Shown piece by piece: positions 48,738 through 61,945 of a stretch of DNA of 64,000 nucleotides; the stretch's first letter is position 1; every line of letters begins with the position of its first letter. The notes below the pieces were generated by a model. The model saw only the letters and a list, made by a program, of their open reading frames with translations. It had not been told where the DNA came from and searched no databases. Both the position numbers and the translations under genes were made by a program. The stretch is from Myoxocephalus aenaeus (taxonomy: Eukaryota > Chordata > Actinopteri > Perciformes > Cottidae), in contig JBAMJR010000013.1 of NCBI GenBank assembly GCA_038501785.1, positions 1,270,001 to 1,334,000 of the forward strand. The letters run 5' to 3'.

Positions 48738-51594
48738 TTAGTAACCGTAGCCCTGGTGGTATCCGTCCTGGTATCCGTGCTGGTGGTAGCCGTAGCCGCC
48801 GTACTCGTCCTCGGGGCAGCGCATGCCCAGCGACTGCTGGATGGCCATCTCCTGCCTGCGTAGCTGCATGGAGTCTATGAGGTCGTAGATGATGGCCATG
48901 GACCACATGGGGGAGGGGTACCAGGACTTCACGTTGCCGTCCTTCCCCACCAGCAGCATGGAGAAGTATTCTTGGCTGACCTGGAAGTAGTTCCTTATGT
49001 CCTTCACCAGGTTGCTTGATAGCCCTTCGCGCTCCACGGTAGCACTCCCTGGACGGAGCAGAGATTCAGCTTGAGATGCGTTTCACACAGATACAGAGCA
49101 GAGAGAGTGCAGCCATGTTTTTTTTTCTTTCCTTTTTCAGACTTGTTTGACATTTACTGTATCTCCAATTGCTTGAGCTCAAATGCCAAAAGCAGAAACC
49201 AGAACAGCTCTAGTTTTATATAAGCTTTTCCCCTGCAAAGTTTGTTCAAGAGTTCTCTTGAGCAACACATACCAGGTTATCTATTTTGATTCTGAGGCTG
49301 CAGCAGGAACACACATGGCTGTGAGGTGGCATGGAGAGTGTTTTTGTAAACAACCGTCTTTGAGGTTCCTCTGGGGACACGGTGAAATAGGAAGTGGTCT
49401 TTTAAACTTAGAGTCGCTTCATCATTTTGTGGTATTACTGATGAGAAGTGGGATACTTAAACACTGGCCTGTGCTTGTGGATTTTGTGGAACAACACTCT
49501 ATATAAGAAAGCGACAAAGTCACCGTGACGTCACCCTTTGGTTTGCGGACGGATGTTTTCAAGTTTGGCATGTTGGCCGTTGTCAGCTTCGTGTTTTGTA
49601 ACCACGAGTGACACGAGAGGGTGGAGCTAAGTACCACCGAACACTGAATTAAATTTGTTTAAACACAAACTGAAAAGCAACCTGTCAATAACAGGGTGGC
49701 CCCTCCTAAATCATCCCATGCTTTATGGTCTATTTGACTCTAAATTGGACCCTAATCTACTAAATGAACATCATGCTGTATTGAAGAAGACTTGAAACTA
49801 GAGATTGAGACATAAACTCATGTTTACAATGTTTACTGAGGGAATACATCAAGAGAGAAGTAGAGTCATTTATATAGACTTCTATAAAACAGAGGAGTCG
49901 CCCCCTGGTGGTCAGGAGAGAGAATGCAGCTTTAACACATGAAGCATATACTTCTATACAACCAGATGAGTCGCCCCTGGTGGTCAGGAGAGAGAATGCA
50001 GCTTTAACACATGAAGCGTATACTTCTATACAACCAGAGGATTCACCCCCTGCTGGTCAGGAGAGAGAATGCAGCTTTAACACATGAAGCGTATACTTCT
50101 ATACAACCAGAGGATTCGCCCCCTGCTGGTCAGTAGAGAGAATGCAGGTTTAACACGCTTCACTTTTCAGAACCACGGTTGCCGCCTTGATTCTGGTTTT
50201 GCGTTTAAGTTTATATGAGAAAGCTCTTACCGTTGATAGGATAGAGTTCCAGGACTCCGCCCATATCCAGAAGCTCTGTGCCGGTCAACTTCAGAACGGC
50301 GATGTGCCTCAGACCTACGTCACAAAGGCATCGACAGCACACATCAGGGCGAGGCCAATGTGTGTCAGTGAAGGTTAAGAGTTTAAACAGGAACATTGTG
50401 TCTGCGATATGCTGACCAACGGTTTTGTAACCACCGGTCCTGCTTATACAAGCTGGTTCCACTGTGGCGTCTCATTATTGTAACCATTCTAAGCACTGGG
50501 CTGTAGGTGCAGGCAGGAGAACGTGGTGGTCCAGGAGAGTCCTGCCAAAACGCTGTTTCCTCTGAAGCGGGGAAAGCCCACATTAAACACAGGAGAACAC
50601 AGGCTTTACTCGGTGAGAGCCAAGTGCTGAATTCCAGGATCAAACCTTTCGGGCCTCCGGCCCCCGTCAGCGGGACAGGCCTTTGTCCGGGGCGGCGAGG
50701 GAGGGAGCAGCCCATGGGTGCCAACCCAGCCAAGAGCAACACACGACGGGGGGAAAAAAGTCCTCACAGACACCAGGTCTGGTCTGGGTCCGCTGATAAG
50801 CAAAGACAAGCTCCACCTGATTCACTCCAATGGAACAACTGAGCGTCCAGACATACTGACGTCACCGATGTGTGCAGCACTTTCGATCGCGGCGTGTTTT
50901 TTTTTTACGAGAGACTTACTTACCATCAAGTGCACAAACCATGGTAACACTGTTCGTTTTGCCATCTTTAATAGTTTCACAGGCGTTTCGGAGAACTTTG
51001 GGGGCCTTCTGGTCACATAAAAACATAAAAAAAGGCCCTCTAAGCTCACGAAAGCACACCTTAAGTTTCTTAGCTTGAAAACATAGTTCTATATATGAAT
51101 GTTCCATTCCATTGCTGCTAATAATAAAAACTAAATGCAGACTCTTTCAAAAGCTACCTTCCTGAACCTCATACGTATCGAATGGCAGATGCATAAGGCA
51201 TGAATGTTCCTGAGAAAGTTCGAGGAGAAAAGAAGTGAGAGCCAGGAACAAATTGTCAGAAAACCTGAGTCCCCTATAAACAAGAGGTTGAACCAGGGGA
51301 GAAACTCCAGACGACTGCAAGCCTTTGCTTTTGCTGAGAAGTGGAGGTCACTGTGGCCCATTACACGTTTACATTAATCCTGCATAAATCTGTCAGACAC
51401 GTCAGGCTCTTGAGATTTGCAGAGTTTAGATAAATGTCTCTTTTTGAGATATACAGCTCTAACATTTTAAGGAGCTGTGGAAAAGTTGACCCAAAAAGGA
51501 AAAAAAAGGCCGTCGTCAGGGAAGGAAAAGAGCTTGTTAGCGCCCAAAGAGAAGAGAATGGACCTTTGCCTTGTTCTGGCATCTGCACAACCCT

Positions 51595-51632
<38 letters not shown>

Positions 51633-54600
51633 TGGTGATATCTGGGAGGCACGTGCCGAGGTTAAAATTCAAGTGGATGTATATTGAATTAACACAATCT
51701 GTGCTCACTTCATTAAAGATGTGTCATTTTCTCATCCAGGTATTTTTTTGCTTCTGGCTGCAGCAACAGGAAATAGATCGGAGCACAGAAAGGGTAGTCA
51801 GTGTGAGCGACTCGTGCTGAGCACACACAGAAAGCACAGAAAACGACTCCAAAGGAGGAAGTCCTCCCAGAAGTGACCGCACAGAATTACCGTGCACTTA
51901 ACTGCATAAAACGGCACCGCAATTTCAAAATAAGAGCGAAACTTGAAAGCGTGAGTTTGTTTAAATTACACACACAAAACAATTCAGAGTATCTAGCCAT
52001 CATTTAAAACATCATTTCCCCATGTTTTATTCTGAGACGTTTAAAAGTCCCTTTCCAGACCTTGAGGAAACGGAGCTAATTGACCGGTCACAGTCAAGGT
52101 TTTTTTTTTGGAGCAACAGGTTGATTTGGGGTGACTCACCGAGGTTGCAGGCCTGGCTGGTCAGGGCGTAGAGCTGCTGCTGATAGGCCCACTCCTCGTC
52201 GTTGGGGGCGGAGATGATAAACAGCCGACGCCTCCAGCGGAACCTACAATCACAGAAAGTTTCCGCCTGGATTTAAGTGGCACTTTGAGGGGCAGCAGCG
52301 AAAAAGCTCGGGCGCTGAGAGGAGGAGCCTGAGCTCGTACGGCGACGTGTTGCCATGCTATTACTGCCAGAGGGGTGACAACCCCGAATTATGGAGAAGA
52401 TGAAGAAGAAGAAAAAAACTCAGCACTGTGATCTGAAGCTGAAATTCAGGTCTCCATGGAAACAAAAGACAGCCCCGTCTGCTTTCGACATCTGAGGAAA
52501 ATATGTGGCTGCAAAGATTCAGCCTTGAGGTCCTTTTAATATTAGTAGAACACACACAGACCGGCCAAACGCCGCTTATAAACGCTGCAAATCCTGCTCC
52601 AGCTGATTATTGAGCAAAACAACAGCTGTTTGATGGACCAGCCTTTTGGGACCACCCACTACTTCTGACTAAGTCTTCAGACTAAGTCTTCAGCAACTCA
52701 ATAAATGCTTCTTGTATATTTAAGATTACATTTTCCCATGGTTTGGGCAAGTAATAATTAAGTGAAAACCTTGCTGACAGTTTAGACAACGGCTTAACGA
52801 AATCCTCAAACAATGCTCCGCAAAAGCCAGATCCACAAAGACGTGGTTAATCGGGTGTGATGTTTATGTGTCCATATATTGTTGTGTATTTGAAACCTTT
52901 AGAAACCATTTTACCTGGAGAGGAAGTTCTCCAGCGATCTGGGCTTGTCCTCTTTCTTGCAGACGACCCCGTCTCTCTTCTGCTGCTCCATCTCTCGGAT
53001 GCGGGAGGAGAAGGTGTCGATGTAGTTGAACACGGCCTTCATGGCGATGGGGACCTCGTAGGATTGCTGACAAAAGAACATCGACAAGAACCAGTTAAGC
53101 TCGTTTCCCCTTAAATGTGGGGGAAGCCACGGGATAAATAAGTCGACGTGCCCCGAGAAAAGAAATCTGCAAAAGACTCAAAGCGCTGGAAAATAGAGCG
53201 CCATTGCTTTAAACGACGGTTAAACTGTTTAACAATGAAGTGACGAAGTGGAGTTTTCAAACATGTTTGTAGATGTGGTGTGTTCTGGTCCACATCACAA
53301 ACATTCCTCACAGCAACTTCTGGGAAGCGGCACAAGGCAAAAACAAAACACAGCCTCCCATTTAACTTATGTAACGCTAAACAACCTCAGCATGAATATA
53401 TCTAACACAGCCGCGTGCACGCTCTCACACCTTCCTCGGGATACGCTGAATCTCCTTCTAACTTTTTCACACCTCTCTCTCTCTCTCTCTCTCTCTCAGA
53501 CCAACACCCACATCCCCGTACGCTCACAGGCGTCCCTGTCTCTGTCGGCAGAGAGGGGAACACTGGCCCCTTTGATGAACCTGTCCAAAAACAGCCCCGG
53601 TGATTTACCCTGGCATGCGAACATACATACACACACACACGCACGCACGCACGCACGCACAGGTGCGGGGAAAATGTCATGTCGTGTGAATTAAAACAGT
53701 GTTTTAAGTGAGGGCAATGCGTAGGCAGTACGAGGACGGGTCCCACCATCTTCAAAGGGGAAAAGAGAGGATGAAAGTGTTGGACAGAAGGGCAGTGAAC
53801 CCATGAAGAGAGTGGAGACCGACAGCGGTGCCACACATCGATGGCCAAAGGGCCAAATCTCCCATCTGCAAAATGAGCTAGGAAAAGCTATTTTTTTTTA
53901 TTTTGTACTATGTATTGGGTAGCCTTAACAAATCGCATTCTGCAAGAAAACAAAAAGTTTTTTTTTGTATTTTCAAAAAAGTGCATTTTTCAGCCACCAA
54001 AATAGTAAGAAAGTACCGTACTTTTCGGGTTACAAGCCGCTCCTACGGCTGATCAGTGTCCCCGCTGTAGCAAGCTAGTAGCACTGCTAGCTAGCAGCGC
54101 TGCTAGATAGCGCTTCTGCTGCTACCGCCCGCTGCTGCTGCTACTGCCCGCGTCCCCTCTGCCCAAGTCGGGTGTCGAGCCTGGTCCCGCTACCTTCGGT
54201 GGTTTTCAGGGAGCTAGCGGAAGTTAGCGGGGAAGTGACGGAGCGCTAGCAGGAGCCCCAGCTGGCTACAGCGGGGAGCTGTCGGGGACACTGACCGAAG
54301 GTAGTAGCGGCTTGTAACCCGAAAAGTACGGTACTCTGACCTTTGAGGGAATGTATGTTTAAAATCATGTTCAGCTTTTTAAAGTATCATGCGTCACAAT
54401 ATGTCCCCCTTCAAGGTACGGGTACTTCAAAGGATGTGGCTCCTGAGGACATGAAGGCTGTGGGAGCACACACCAAAATGTCCTCCCAAATTAATTCAAA
54501 AGATGGAGGTGCCCTTGCAATTGGACGGACCTCGACATATTCCGTCCCAGACTTTGCAGGATCCCGCCTCCTGAACCCGGGACTCGTCCGCGTCGAGCGA

Positions 54601-55534
54601 GTTCTTACCTTGACCCGCATGTCGGCGTCGGTGAGGACCATGTAGAAGTCGTCGTGGGTCATGCCGAACTCTTTCCTCAGCTCTGTGATCAGATCCACGT
54701 TCACCAAGTCCTCCTGACGGAGACCCTTCATCGGCTTGTCCTTTTCTGGAGAAGAAAAGAGAGACAGATTATGTTTTATGAGTTCACGCCATGTGATTAC
54801 GAAGGTGTTGTTTTCACCCCGTGAGTCTGGTCGTGAGTTGCCAGGTGTTTATAATTCTGTCTGTAGACACATTTTATCTTCTGAAATGCAGTCACGAGAC
54901 GTACAGGTATGTAGTATGTCGCAAAGGTCAAAGGTCATAGGTGTAGGGGGTAGGAAGTGGGGAAGGGGACATCGCCCCCTCTGACTTGCCCAATTTTGCT
55001 TCGCATATTGTGTGATGTCATTACAAAATGTATAGTTTTAAATGTTTCTTGTGGAGAAGAACCAGTGAAGCCTAAACATAAGAATATGTGAGATGTATAA
55101 ACGTCTGAAGGTTTTGTCACATCTCTTACACAACCGTAAGAAAGGTCACATAACTATCGGACTTCTTACTGGAAGAGGAAGTATAATTGTGATGCTACGT
55201 TTTCCCATTAAATAAACCATAACACAACACAAACACAATGGGAGCGTTCAGCTCTGAGACAAGAGGAGGAAAAGGTATTTTCATTGCTTTTTTGGTGGTT
55301 GGTTCACCCATAATGCGTGTGAGCAATCAAGTCAGGAAATCCCCAGCACATGCTGCAGACAGCACACACACACACACACTGTGCACACAGAAAGACACAC
55401 AACAAACAAACAGACTCACATCGCATGCTGTCGACGGACCGACCAACTTAAAACTCAAGCGCTGAGGTCACTCCAGTCTAAACGGAGGGAGGGGCGACGC
55501 TGAAAGAGCTGCTTGTTTGTATACAGTACATCCT

Positions 55535-55599
<65 letters not shown>

Positions 55600-58500
55600 A
55601 CCCCCTCTACTGTACGTGGAACAAAAGTGTAACCGAGCCCCACCATGCGTGAGGGCGGATGACGTCACAGCAGCACTTTTTCCAGCACTCGTAAAAAAAA
55701 AAATCTCACAAAGCGGGTCCTGAAGTTAACGCGCGCGAAACCCCGACCCTCGGGTTTGAGGCGCGCTGTAAAATGTCTCAAAGCACGAGGAGCCGCAGAG
55801 CACGCAGACGACATAAAACCAGCATTTGTTCCTTTTGAACAAGTGTCTTTAAGAGAAGGGAGGTTTCCTAACAGCTGTCACAAGTGCACGAGATGAATGT
55901 GTGTGTGTGTGTTGGCATGATGTCATCTCAATTCTCACGGGAAGACCCACGCACTCATATATCATCACTAAAAATACAATGAAAGTGTTACATCCACATT
56001 AACGTCAGACAGGTGATATTACACATGATAATAATGTGTGAGTACTGTAGTTGGAGTTGAGAGGAATCTACATGTTTTACCAAATGTTATCTAGGTACGT
56101 AGGTAAAAGATGCAAAATATGCTGCGTATTTCTTATATACCGGTATGTAAGATTCAAAATGATTAATAAACACGAGCAGAACACGAGGTTCAACACTTTG
56201 ATACTTGAACGCTCACAACATCAAACAACAGCTGTCTTCGCTGCAAGTTTAAAACGTGGGAAACAAGCACGGAGACTTCGGATTCTCACGAACAGTTATT
56301 CTGGGTTGGGTGCATGACTCAGAGAGCTGCGAGGACCAATCACAGCCCAGCGGAGGAAGGAAGGGTCAGATGAGTTAACGCCGGTGTCCGACAGAACTGC
56401 CAATCATCTGTTTCTCAACCTTTTTGCGTTTGATGTTATTCTACCTTGCCGTGCCCCGTTCACAGAAGTGAAACAATACTTACCCAGCTGGTAGTGGTCA
56501 ATTTTCATGGTGGAGTTGGTCAGGGAGCCAAAGATGGTGATGATGGAGACCTTCCTGATGGCCATTTCACACACGGACTCCAGGTACTCGTCCCGCTGCT
56601 GAACATACATATTGCTCTCCTCGCCGGGGGACGTAATGAGCTGGAGGAAGGGGAAGAAGGTCACAGTGTCATGTATATGCAATGAAAAAACTCAAACGCA
56701 CGCACATACACAGTTCGCTGAAGAGGTGATGTTTACATTGACCTGCGTATTTCCCCTGTCTGCCTGCAGCACTGCTGTGATAAGAATCTATACTGGCTGC
56801 AAAACAGAGTCACTGAGTCTGTTAGCACACAGCTGTGCAGCCCGTCAGAGAGCTGCTGCACATACTTCATGTCCGTTCATATTACAAACCACTGCAGTGT
56901 GATTATGAAGCAGTGACAGTATAGGCGATAAAAAGGGGAAAGGAGTCAATGGTGTGCAGCTCCAAAAAGCACAGAGGCGTTTACCGGTTTGTTGACCGGC
57001 AAAAATTAATTAATCAGCAGCTGATTATTTATCCAGATGCTTGGCTTTCAAACCTTGCATAACTTTCCAGTACTTTTTGGAAGTTGGAGTTGCAAAATAC
57101 TGTCGATCACCTCCTCCCTCTCCACAACTCCTTTGGGCTGATGTTCAATGGTTTCACCAGACTTTTCTGCTGGATTGCTGCTCTAAGTGGCCGGTTTACT
57201 GTCGCTTATTGTGGGAAGACATTGTATGTTAACCACATGTGATTTGGGTGTACAGAAATAGACTAATTTATACTACTCATGGTTACTGTAAGGCAGCAAT
57301 GACAGCTGAAAATGTACATTAAACGAATAGTTCGACAATATGTTTATTTCCTTCATTGCTGAGAATTAGATAAATGAGAAGCTTGATATATGAAGCTTTG
57401 CATAAAGACTGGCTAGCCTAGCTTAGCTCTGTCTGCACACCAGTTGTTTCCCACGGTCTCCAGGTTTCATGCTAAGCTAACCGGTTGCTGGCTGTAGCCT
57501 TAAACTTAACAGACAGAATTGACGATGGTATCGATCTTCACGTCTAACTCTCTGGGAAAGAGTCGCGTATTTCCTAAACCGTTAAAGAACCGGTATGTGT
57601 GTGTCTGGGAGTTGGCTGAGAGAGGTCGCGAGCCTCTCGTGAACTCTTGAGTCGGGTCATGCTCTCACCAGCAGCCGCCTCCTGTTTTCAAAGTAGTCCA
57701 GGAAGGAGGCCAGAGATCCCTTCGGTGGGGGCGTCGGCTTCTTTGTGGGCTTCGGGTAGTCCTCTGTCTCCGGGTACTTGGACGGCTTCTTTCCATTTTT
57801 CTTGCCTCCGATCTTCCCCGCCTTGCCTGCTCTCCTCTCCGCTTTCTTGGCGGCCTTGTCTAGCTTCTTCTTCTTCTTGTCGTGCTTTTCGTGCTTGCCC
57901 TTGACCTTCTTGGTGGGAGTGACCTCGGTGAAGGTCTCCGCCTCCTCCGGGTCGCTGACGGTCGGCTTGCCCGCTTCATACTTGTCCTCGTACTCGTTCG
58001 TCAACACCTGCAGGGAGTGAAAGGAGTAGTTATCCACCTTTCTTGTTGAATGATAATGAATAAGTGATGTATTATTGATTTAGCCTCTACCAAGTTCACA
58101 AGAATGTTTCAGGGCCCGATGTCTCATAAAACTTTCCTGATAAAAAACTAATCTCCACGGTACCACACCTCCATCAGTTAGCACTTCAGTTTAAAAGGCC
58201 CATTCTAGAGCCATACAAACTCTGCATCTAAGCAAATAAGTATACATGGCAAATAGACATTCGCCTCATAAACTCTTATTTACACATATTCACACAATTT
58301 TCTAAACATCAAGCCTGAAAATATGAAGATCCAGACACTCAATTAACACATAATCAGGGTTCATACAGATTTCGACCAATGGATTTCCAGGACTTTTCCA
58401 GGACTTTAAACCAAATTTCCATGACCAAACATTTTGTGAAATCTGGGTGTAAACATGAAAAAGTGAGAAAATGTAATATTTAAACTAACAAAGAGAATAC

Positions 58501-60783
58501 AAAGCATACAGTAAACCTTACATGACACACATGAATGAGAGACAATAGTTTGATTAAAAGAATAAACATTTATATAGATGCCTGTATGTATGCCTGCTTA
58601 TATTTTGAGCGTCTTTCTTTTAAAAGCATATTCATTATTTCAAACTCATGAACACAAAACTTTTGGGATTGTATTTTTTTTTTCAAGGACTTTTCCAGGA
58701 CTGGAAATAACCATTTTAAAATTCCATGACTTTTCCAGGTTTTCCACGACCGTATGAACCCTGCATAATCCAGTCATCTCTGGGAAAGTGCACTGCATAC
58801 CATAAAAAAAAAATGATATTTTAGTATCATTGTGTCTATTTTAGCTCCCCTTTCTAATCATACACGTCCCCAAAAGTATTCTTTGTTTCCACTAGTTCCC
58901 TGTGCCTAAATGATACACAGAATAACCCCCCACACTCCCCCTCACCTTCTCTCCCCCGTTCTTCCTCCTGGTGGGTTTGATCTTGGAGGGTTTGTGTGTG
59001 GCCGGTACGAGCTTGCGGCCGTGTGCGTCTCTGTTGTCCTTGTCGGTGCGGTTGTCTCCAGCCGGGGTGGTTCTAGGCGGGTTCCTCTCCCTCTCTCTGT
59101 GGTTGTAGTGAGAATCGGCGGTGGTTCTGGGGGCCGGGAGCCACAGGGCGGTGGTTTGGGCTCTGGTGGGTCTCTGGGTGGTGGTGGTGGTGGTGGTGGG
59201 TCGTTTTGTGGTGGTTCTCCTGGTGGTGGTAGTGGTTGCTTTGGTTGTTGTTGTCGTTGCTTTGGTTGTGGTAGTAGTGGTGGGCCGGGTTGTAGTGGTG
59301 GTGGTCGTGGTGGTGGTTGGTCGTGTAGTTGTTGTTGTGGGGGCCGCTGTGGTTGTGGTTGTTGTTGTGGTTGTTGTTGTTGTTGTTGTGGGCTTCCTTG
59401 GGATCTTCTTCCCTAGCTTTCTATCTCCTGGTGCCTCTATGGGTCCACACACACAGAAAGGAAGAAAATAAATGTAATACTATTTTGTGAGCGAGTACCT
59501 TGAAAGAGTAGATTTCTTCAACACATTTGCTTTCATCCAATCAACTCAAAATGTATTCTAAAGTTTCCAATCACTGACTTCCTTTAAAAAAAAAAAAAAA
59601 CACATGTCAAGTATTGCCATGACGTCCCCCTAACTGATCAACCTACAAAACACACCGTCTTAGTTTTCGTGGAAACCGTTTTCTTCTGACGAAATAGATA
59701 GAATATGCATTGTATGCAGACGTGTCTCAGATGCATATTCCTCTCACCTGTGAGTGTGCCATCCTCCACCTGGCCCTCCACACCTGCTGCTTTACACTTC
59801 TGGACGAAGCCCTTCTGTCTGCTCCTCTCCAGCTTCCTCATGGGCGACTGGTCGATGACCTCATACATGGCCTCCAGCCTCACGGGGTAGGGGTACCTCT
59901 CCTCCACCTGCAGGGTCTTCTTCAGCAGCACCATCCCAAATTTACCTGCAGGACGACGCAGCACTCATCACATTTTTGGATACAAACAGTTTCAGTGTGT
60001 GCTGCTCCATGTGAGCTCAGGTTGGTTGGAGAAAGTTGCTTTGAAGTAAGGACAATTACAACAGCCACAGTGCACCCGTCCCTTACCTTTCTCCAGCTTG
60101 AGGACGTTCATGAGTCTGGGGATGAGCGCGGTGTCCAGCGGCTCCTCCATCACCTTGCCCTCCGCGGTGATCCTCCTCACCTTGCCGCCCATCTCGCCCT
60201 CCTGGTGGAAGATGACGACCTGGTGGACGTGTCTCTCGGCGAGCTCGCAGTACACGTCTGTTTTCAGCAGTGACATCATCAGTCGGTAGTAGCCGTCTGA
60301 ATCATGCGGCGCCGAGATCACCAGCACGCGGTTCTTCCCCGCGAAGCTGGCCAGCAGGTTCGGTGACCCGGCGCCGTTGGGCATCCGGGTCACCCTGGCT
60401 CTCGCTCCTGGAGTGTTCTCGTCTCGCAGCGTGTTCGGCCGGCGAGGCGAGCCAACCTGCCCGGCCACCACCCCACCTCTCCTCGGCCCGAAACTCTGAC
60501 CTCCCGCTCTCCTGCCCTGCGCAGACCCGGTCCTGGCGGACACTGGGACACCCTCGTCCGCCTGCTCACCTTCCTCCTTCCTGGACGCGTGCACGGAGAT
60601 CGCAGAGCCGAACCCGGGGCGCGTACGCCCGACGAGGCTCTCCTTGTCCGTCGCGCTCGGCTGGGCACGTCCCAGTCTGGAGCGTCTGTATTGCGCCCAC
60701 TTGAGTGGGGTCTTTTTGTCGGCCTCACTTGTCCAAGTCAGCAGATAAATCAGAGCTAACGTGAGAACGAAAGCCGTCCGCAT
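48738..60783 (-). CDS. ccdc80: CCDC80 (DRO1/URB-like secreted matrix protein), complete
   Basis: Coding exons: 60783-60087, 59945-59748, 59436-58946, 58007-57669, 56640-56484, 54745-54609, 53066-52915, 52243-52140, 50314-50231 and 49048-48738. They sum to 2670 nt, or 889 residues (human 950), with consistent phases throughout. A signal peptide (hydrophobic 5-20) is followed by a basic Arg/Gly-rich linker and three DUF4174 thioredoxin-like repeats: about 143-275 (FAGKNRVLVISAP), 562-690 (YFENRRRLLLITSP) and 718-860 (FRWRRRLFIISAP). Between repeats 1 and 2 lie a poly-Thr mucin-like tract (about 315-390) and a Lys-rich low-complexity segment (about 495-550). The C-terminal tail is Gly/Tyr/His-rich. 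CCDC80 is secreted and binds extracellular matrix, with reported roles in adipose tissue, muscle and growth control. Start is the only upstream ATG giving a signal peptide. Adjacent slc35a5 is also its human neighbour. Confidence 0.97.
49875..50160. repeat. 72-bp tandem repeat, four copies, ccdc80 intron 9
   Basis: Units begin ACTTCTATA at 49878, 49950, 50022 and 50095 and carry CCCCCTGGTGGTCAGGAGAG plus GAATGCAGCTTTAACACATG. The fourth copy is slightly diverged. The CGCCCCCTGGTGGTCA core is familiar from a common fish repeat, so this looks like local amplification of one such copy. Confidence 0.85.
50315..52139. other. ccdc80 intron 8
   Basis: About 1.8 kb between coding exons 8 and 9. It holds a short (CA)n run near 51601-51627 and otherwise unremarkable sequence. 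Open frames here have no exon-like neighbours or recognisable similarity. Confidence 0.6.
54014..54333. mobile_element. Fold-back MITE, copy 2 (TA-flanked), ccdc80 intron 6
   Basis: Same family as 10560-10919. Ends are TA-CCGTACTTTTCGGGTTAC and the exact inverted GTAACCCGAAAAGTACGG-TA. Shared internal strings include CAAGCCGCTCCTAC, CAGTGTCCCCGCTGTAGCAAG, GTCGAGCCTGGTCCCGCTAC and GGAGCCCCAGCTGGCTACAG. Its termini match each other better than those of copy 1, but the internal 20-bp tandem array is shorter. Confidence 0.75.
55537..55597. repeat. (CA)30 microsatellite, ccdc80 intron 5
   Basis: About 61 bp of uninterrupted CA. A further short GT run lies at 55898-55913 in the same 1.7-kb intron, which otherwise shows nothing recognisable. 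Confidence 0.93.
57320..57585. repeat. Fish MITE of the TTAAAGGAATA / ATGTCGAACTATTC family, copy B
   Basis: In ccdc80 intron 4. One end reads ATTAAACGAATAGTTCGACA. The interior has TTCATGCTAAGCTAACCGG and TGGTATCGATCTTCACGTC; the other end reads CGCGTATTTCC then TTAAAG. Confidence 0.6.
58355..58763. mobile_element. MITE with CAGGGTTCATAC ends, ccdc80 intron 3
   Basis: Termini are the inverted pair CAGGGTTCATAC / GTATGAACCCTG. The direct repeat CATAAT flanks both sides (58349-58354 and 58764-58769). Sub-terminal blocks CCAGGACTTTTCCAGGACTT and the related inverted copy near 58685-58740 show fold-back symmetry. It has no transposase frame. A hAT-like origin is probable, though the visible target duplication is 6 bp rather than 8. 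Confidence 0.7.
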
Positions 60784-61538
60784 TCTGGCGAGATGTCAGG
60801 CTGAACTCTCACCGAGGGGAAGATCCGGATCCAGTGGTGGAGCCGCGGTCCTGTTGGCGCGTCTTTTAGTGCATTTGAGGTAATCAATTAATTCCAGATG
60901 AAGTGATCGGCACATAACAGTCTGCCAGTGGTGTGTTTCAGAGTATGTCTTCTTCTTCTGGGAGGAATCCACTTCTTCACCGTCTGCCCTGTTGGAGGCT
61001 AATAAGAGGAGAGTTTGTTGCGCGTAAACAGTTATATCCAGCACTTCATCTCAGCAACACTTCCGTTTACAAGTATAATCCCAGGAGGTCCGGAGTATAA
61101 AACTCATCTGTTACACAAACATACAACAACTTTGTGATAATTCCTCAGCCCTAGGGGGGGAAATGAATGAAAGTCTTTCGGCGAAAAGTTGTTTGGACCA
61201 CGTCACACGCAGGCGCACGTTAATACCCTGATAAATGAATGTGTCCAATTAATCCTCGGGCGTTGTGTATGTCCAATAAACTGGGAGACGATCATCTGGG
61301 CTCGCGGGAAGGAGGAACCACCGACAACGTGCAAGAAACGCGCACACTGCGCTGAGCGTGCACAGGGAAAAGCCTTTGTGCTCCTCGCAGGTTCTCCTTG
61401 GCAAAACCGGAGCGTTGGAGGCTTTCCCAGAAATGTGCAAACCTCAGCCTCCGGACTCTTGGCGACGCAGCGTCAGGACCTGCCCCGGGACGGTGGGTTG
61501 CCAGTTCAGTCTGCAACACCCATTTCGTCAGAAACACA

Positions 61539-61650
<112 letters not shown>

Positions 61651-61824
61651 GCGTGCTGACTGCGATGGTTTCAAGGTTTTTTACAACAACTTTAAGGAGC
61701 TGATTAGAAGCACATTTAGAAATGTGTGAGAAAAGCTCAACCTTTTGATCCCCTGGTCAGACTGCCAGGAAGAGACATCAGCATGATCAGAATCAGAGGT
61801 GTGTTTCTTAACACTTAAGCTTAA

Positions 61825-61945
61825 ACTTTATTACATTCGTCATATTACATATTTTTACATACATACATGACATTTTGGGTCTCTGCATTTCCTTAGCAAT
61901 CTAGAAGCAGTGGGCTGCTGTGAAGCACCCGGGGAGCAACCTTCC
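61825..61945 (-). mobile_element. Truncated tRNA-derived SINE (3' half)
   Basis: Matches the tail half of the SINE at 23786-24006: ACATACATACATGA, TCTCTGCATTTCC, AGCAGTGGGCTGC and GGGGAGCAAC occur in the same order. The tRNA-like head with A and B boxes is missing. Confidence 0.6.

Noticed and set aside
49875..50160. Regular direct repeats considered as a CRISPR array
   Set aside because: Eukaryotic sequence; units are contiguous tandem copies without unique spacers.
58910..59471. Gly-rich or Val-rich plus-strand frame of more than 100 residues
   Set aside because: Antisense shadow of the ccdc80 poly-Thr exon.
61094..61102. TATAAAA-like motif on the plus strand upstream of ccdc80
   Set aside because: Orientation is wrong for ccdc80 and no plus-strand gene follows.
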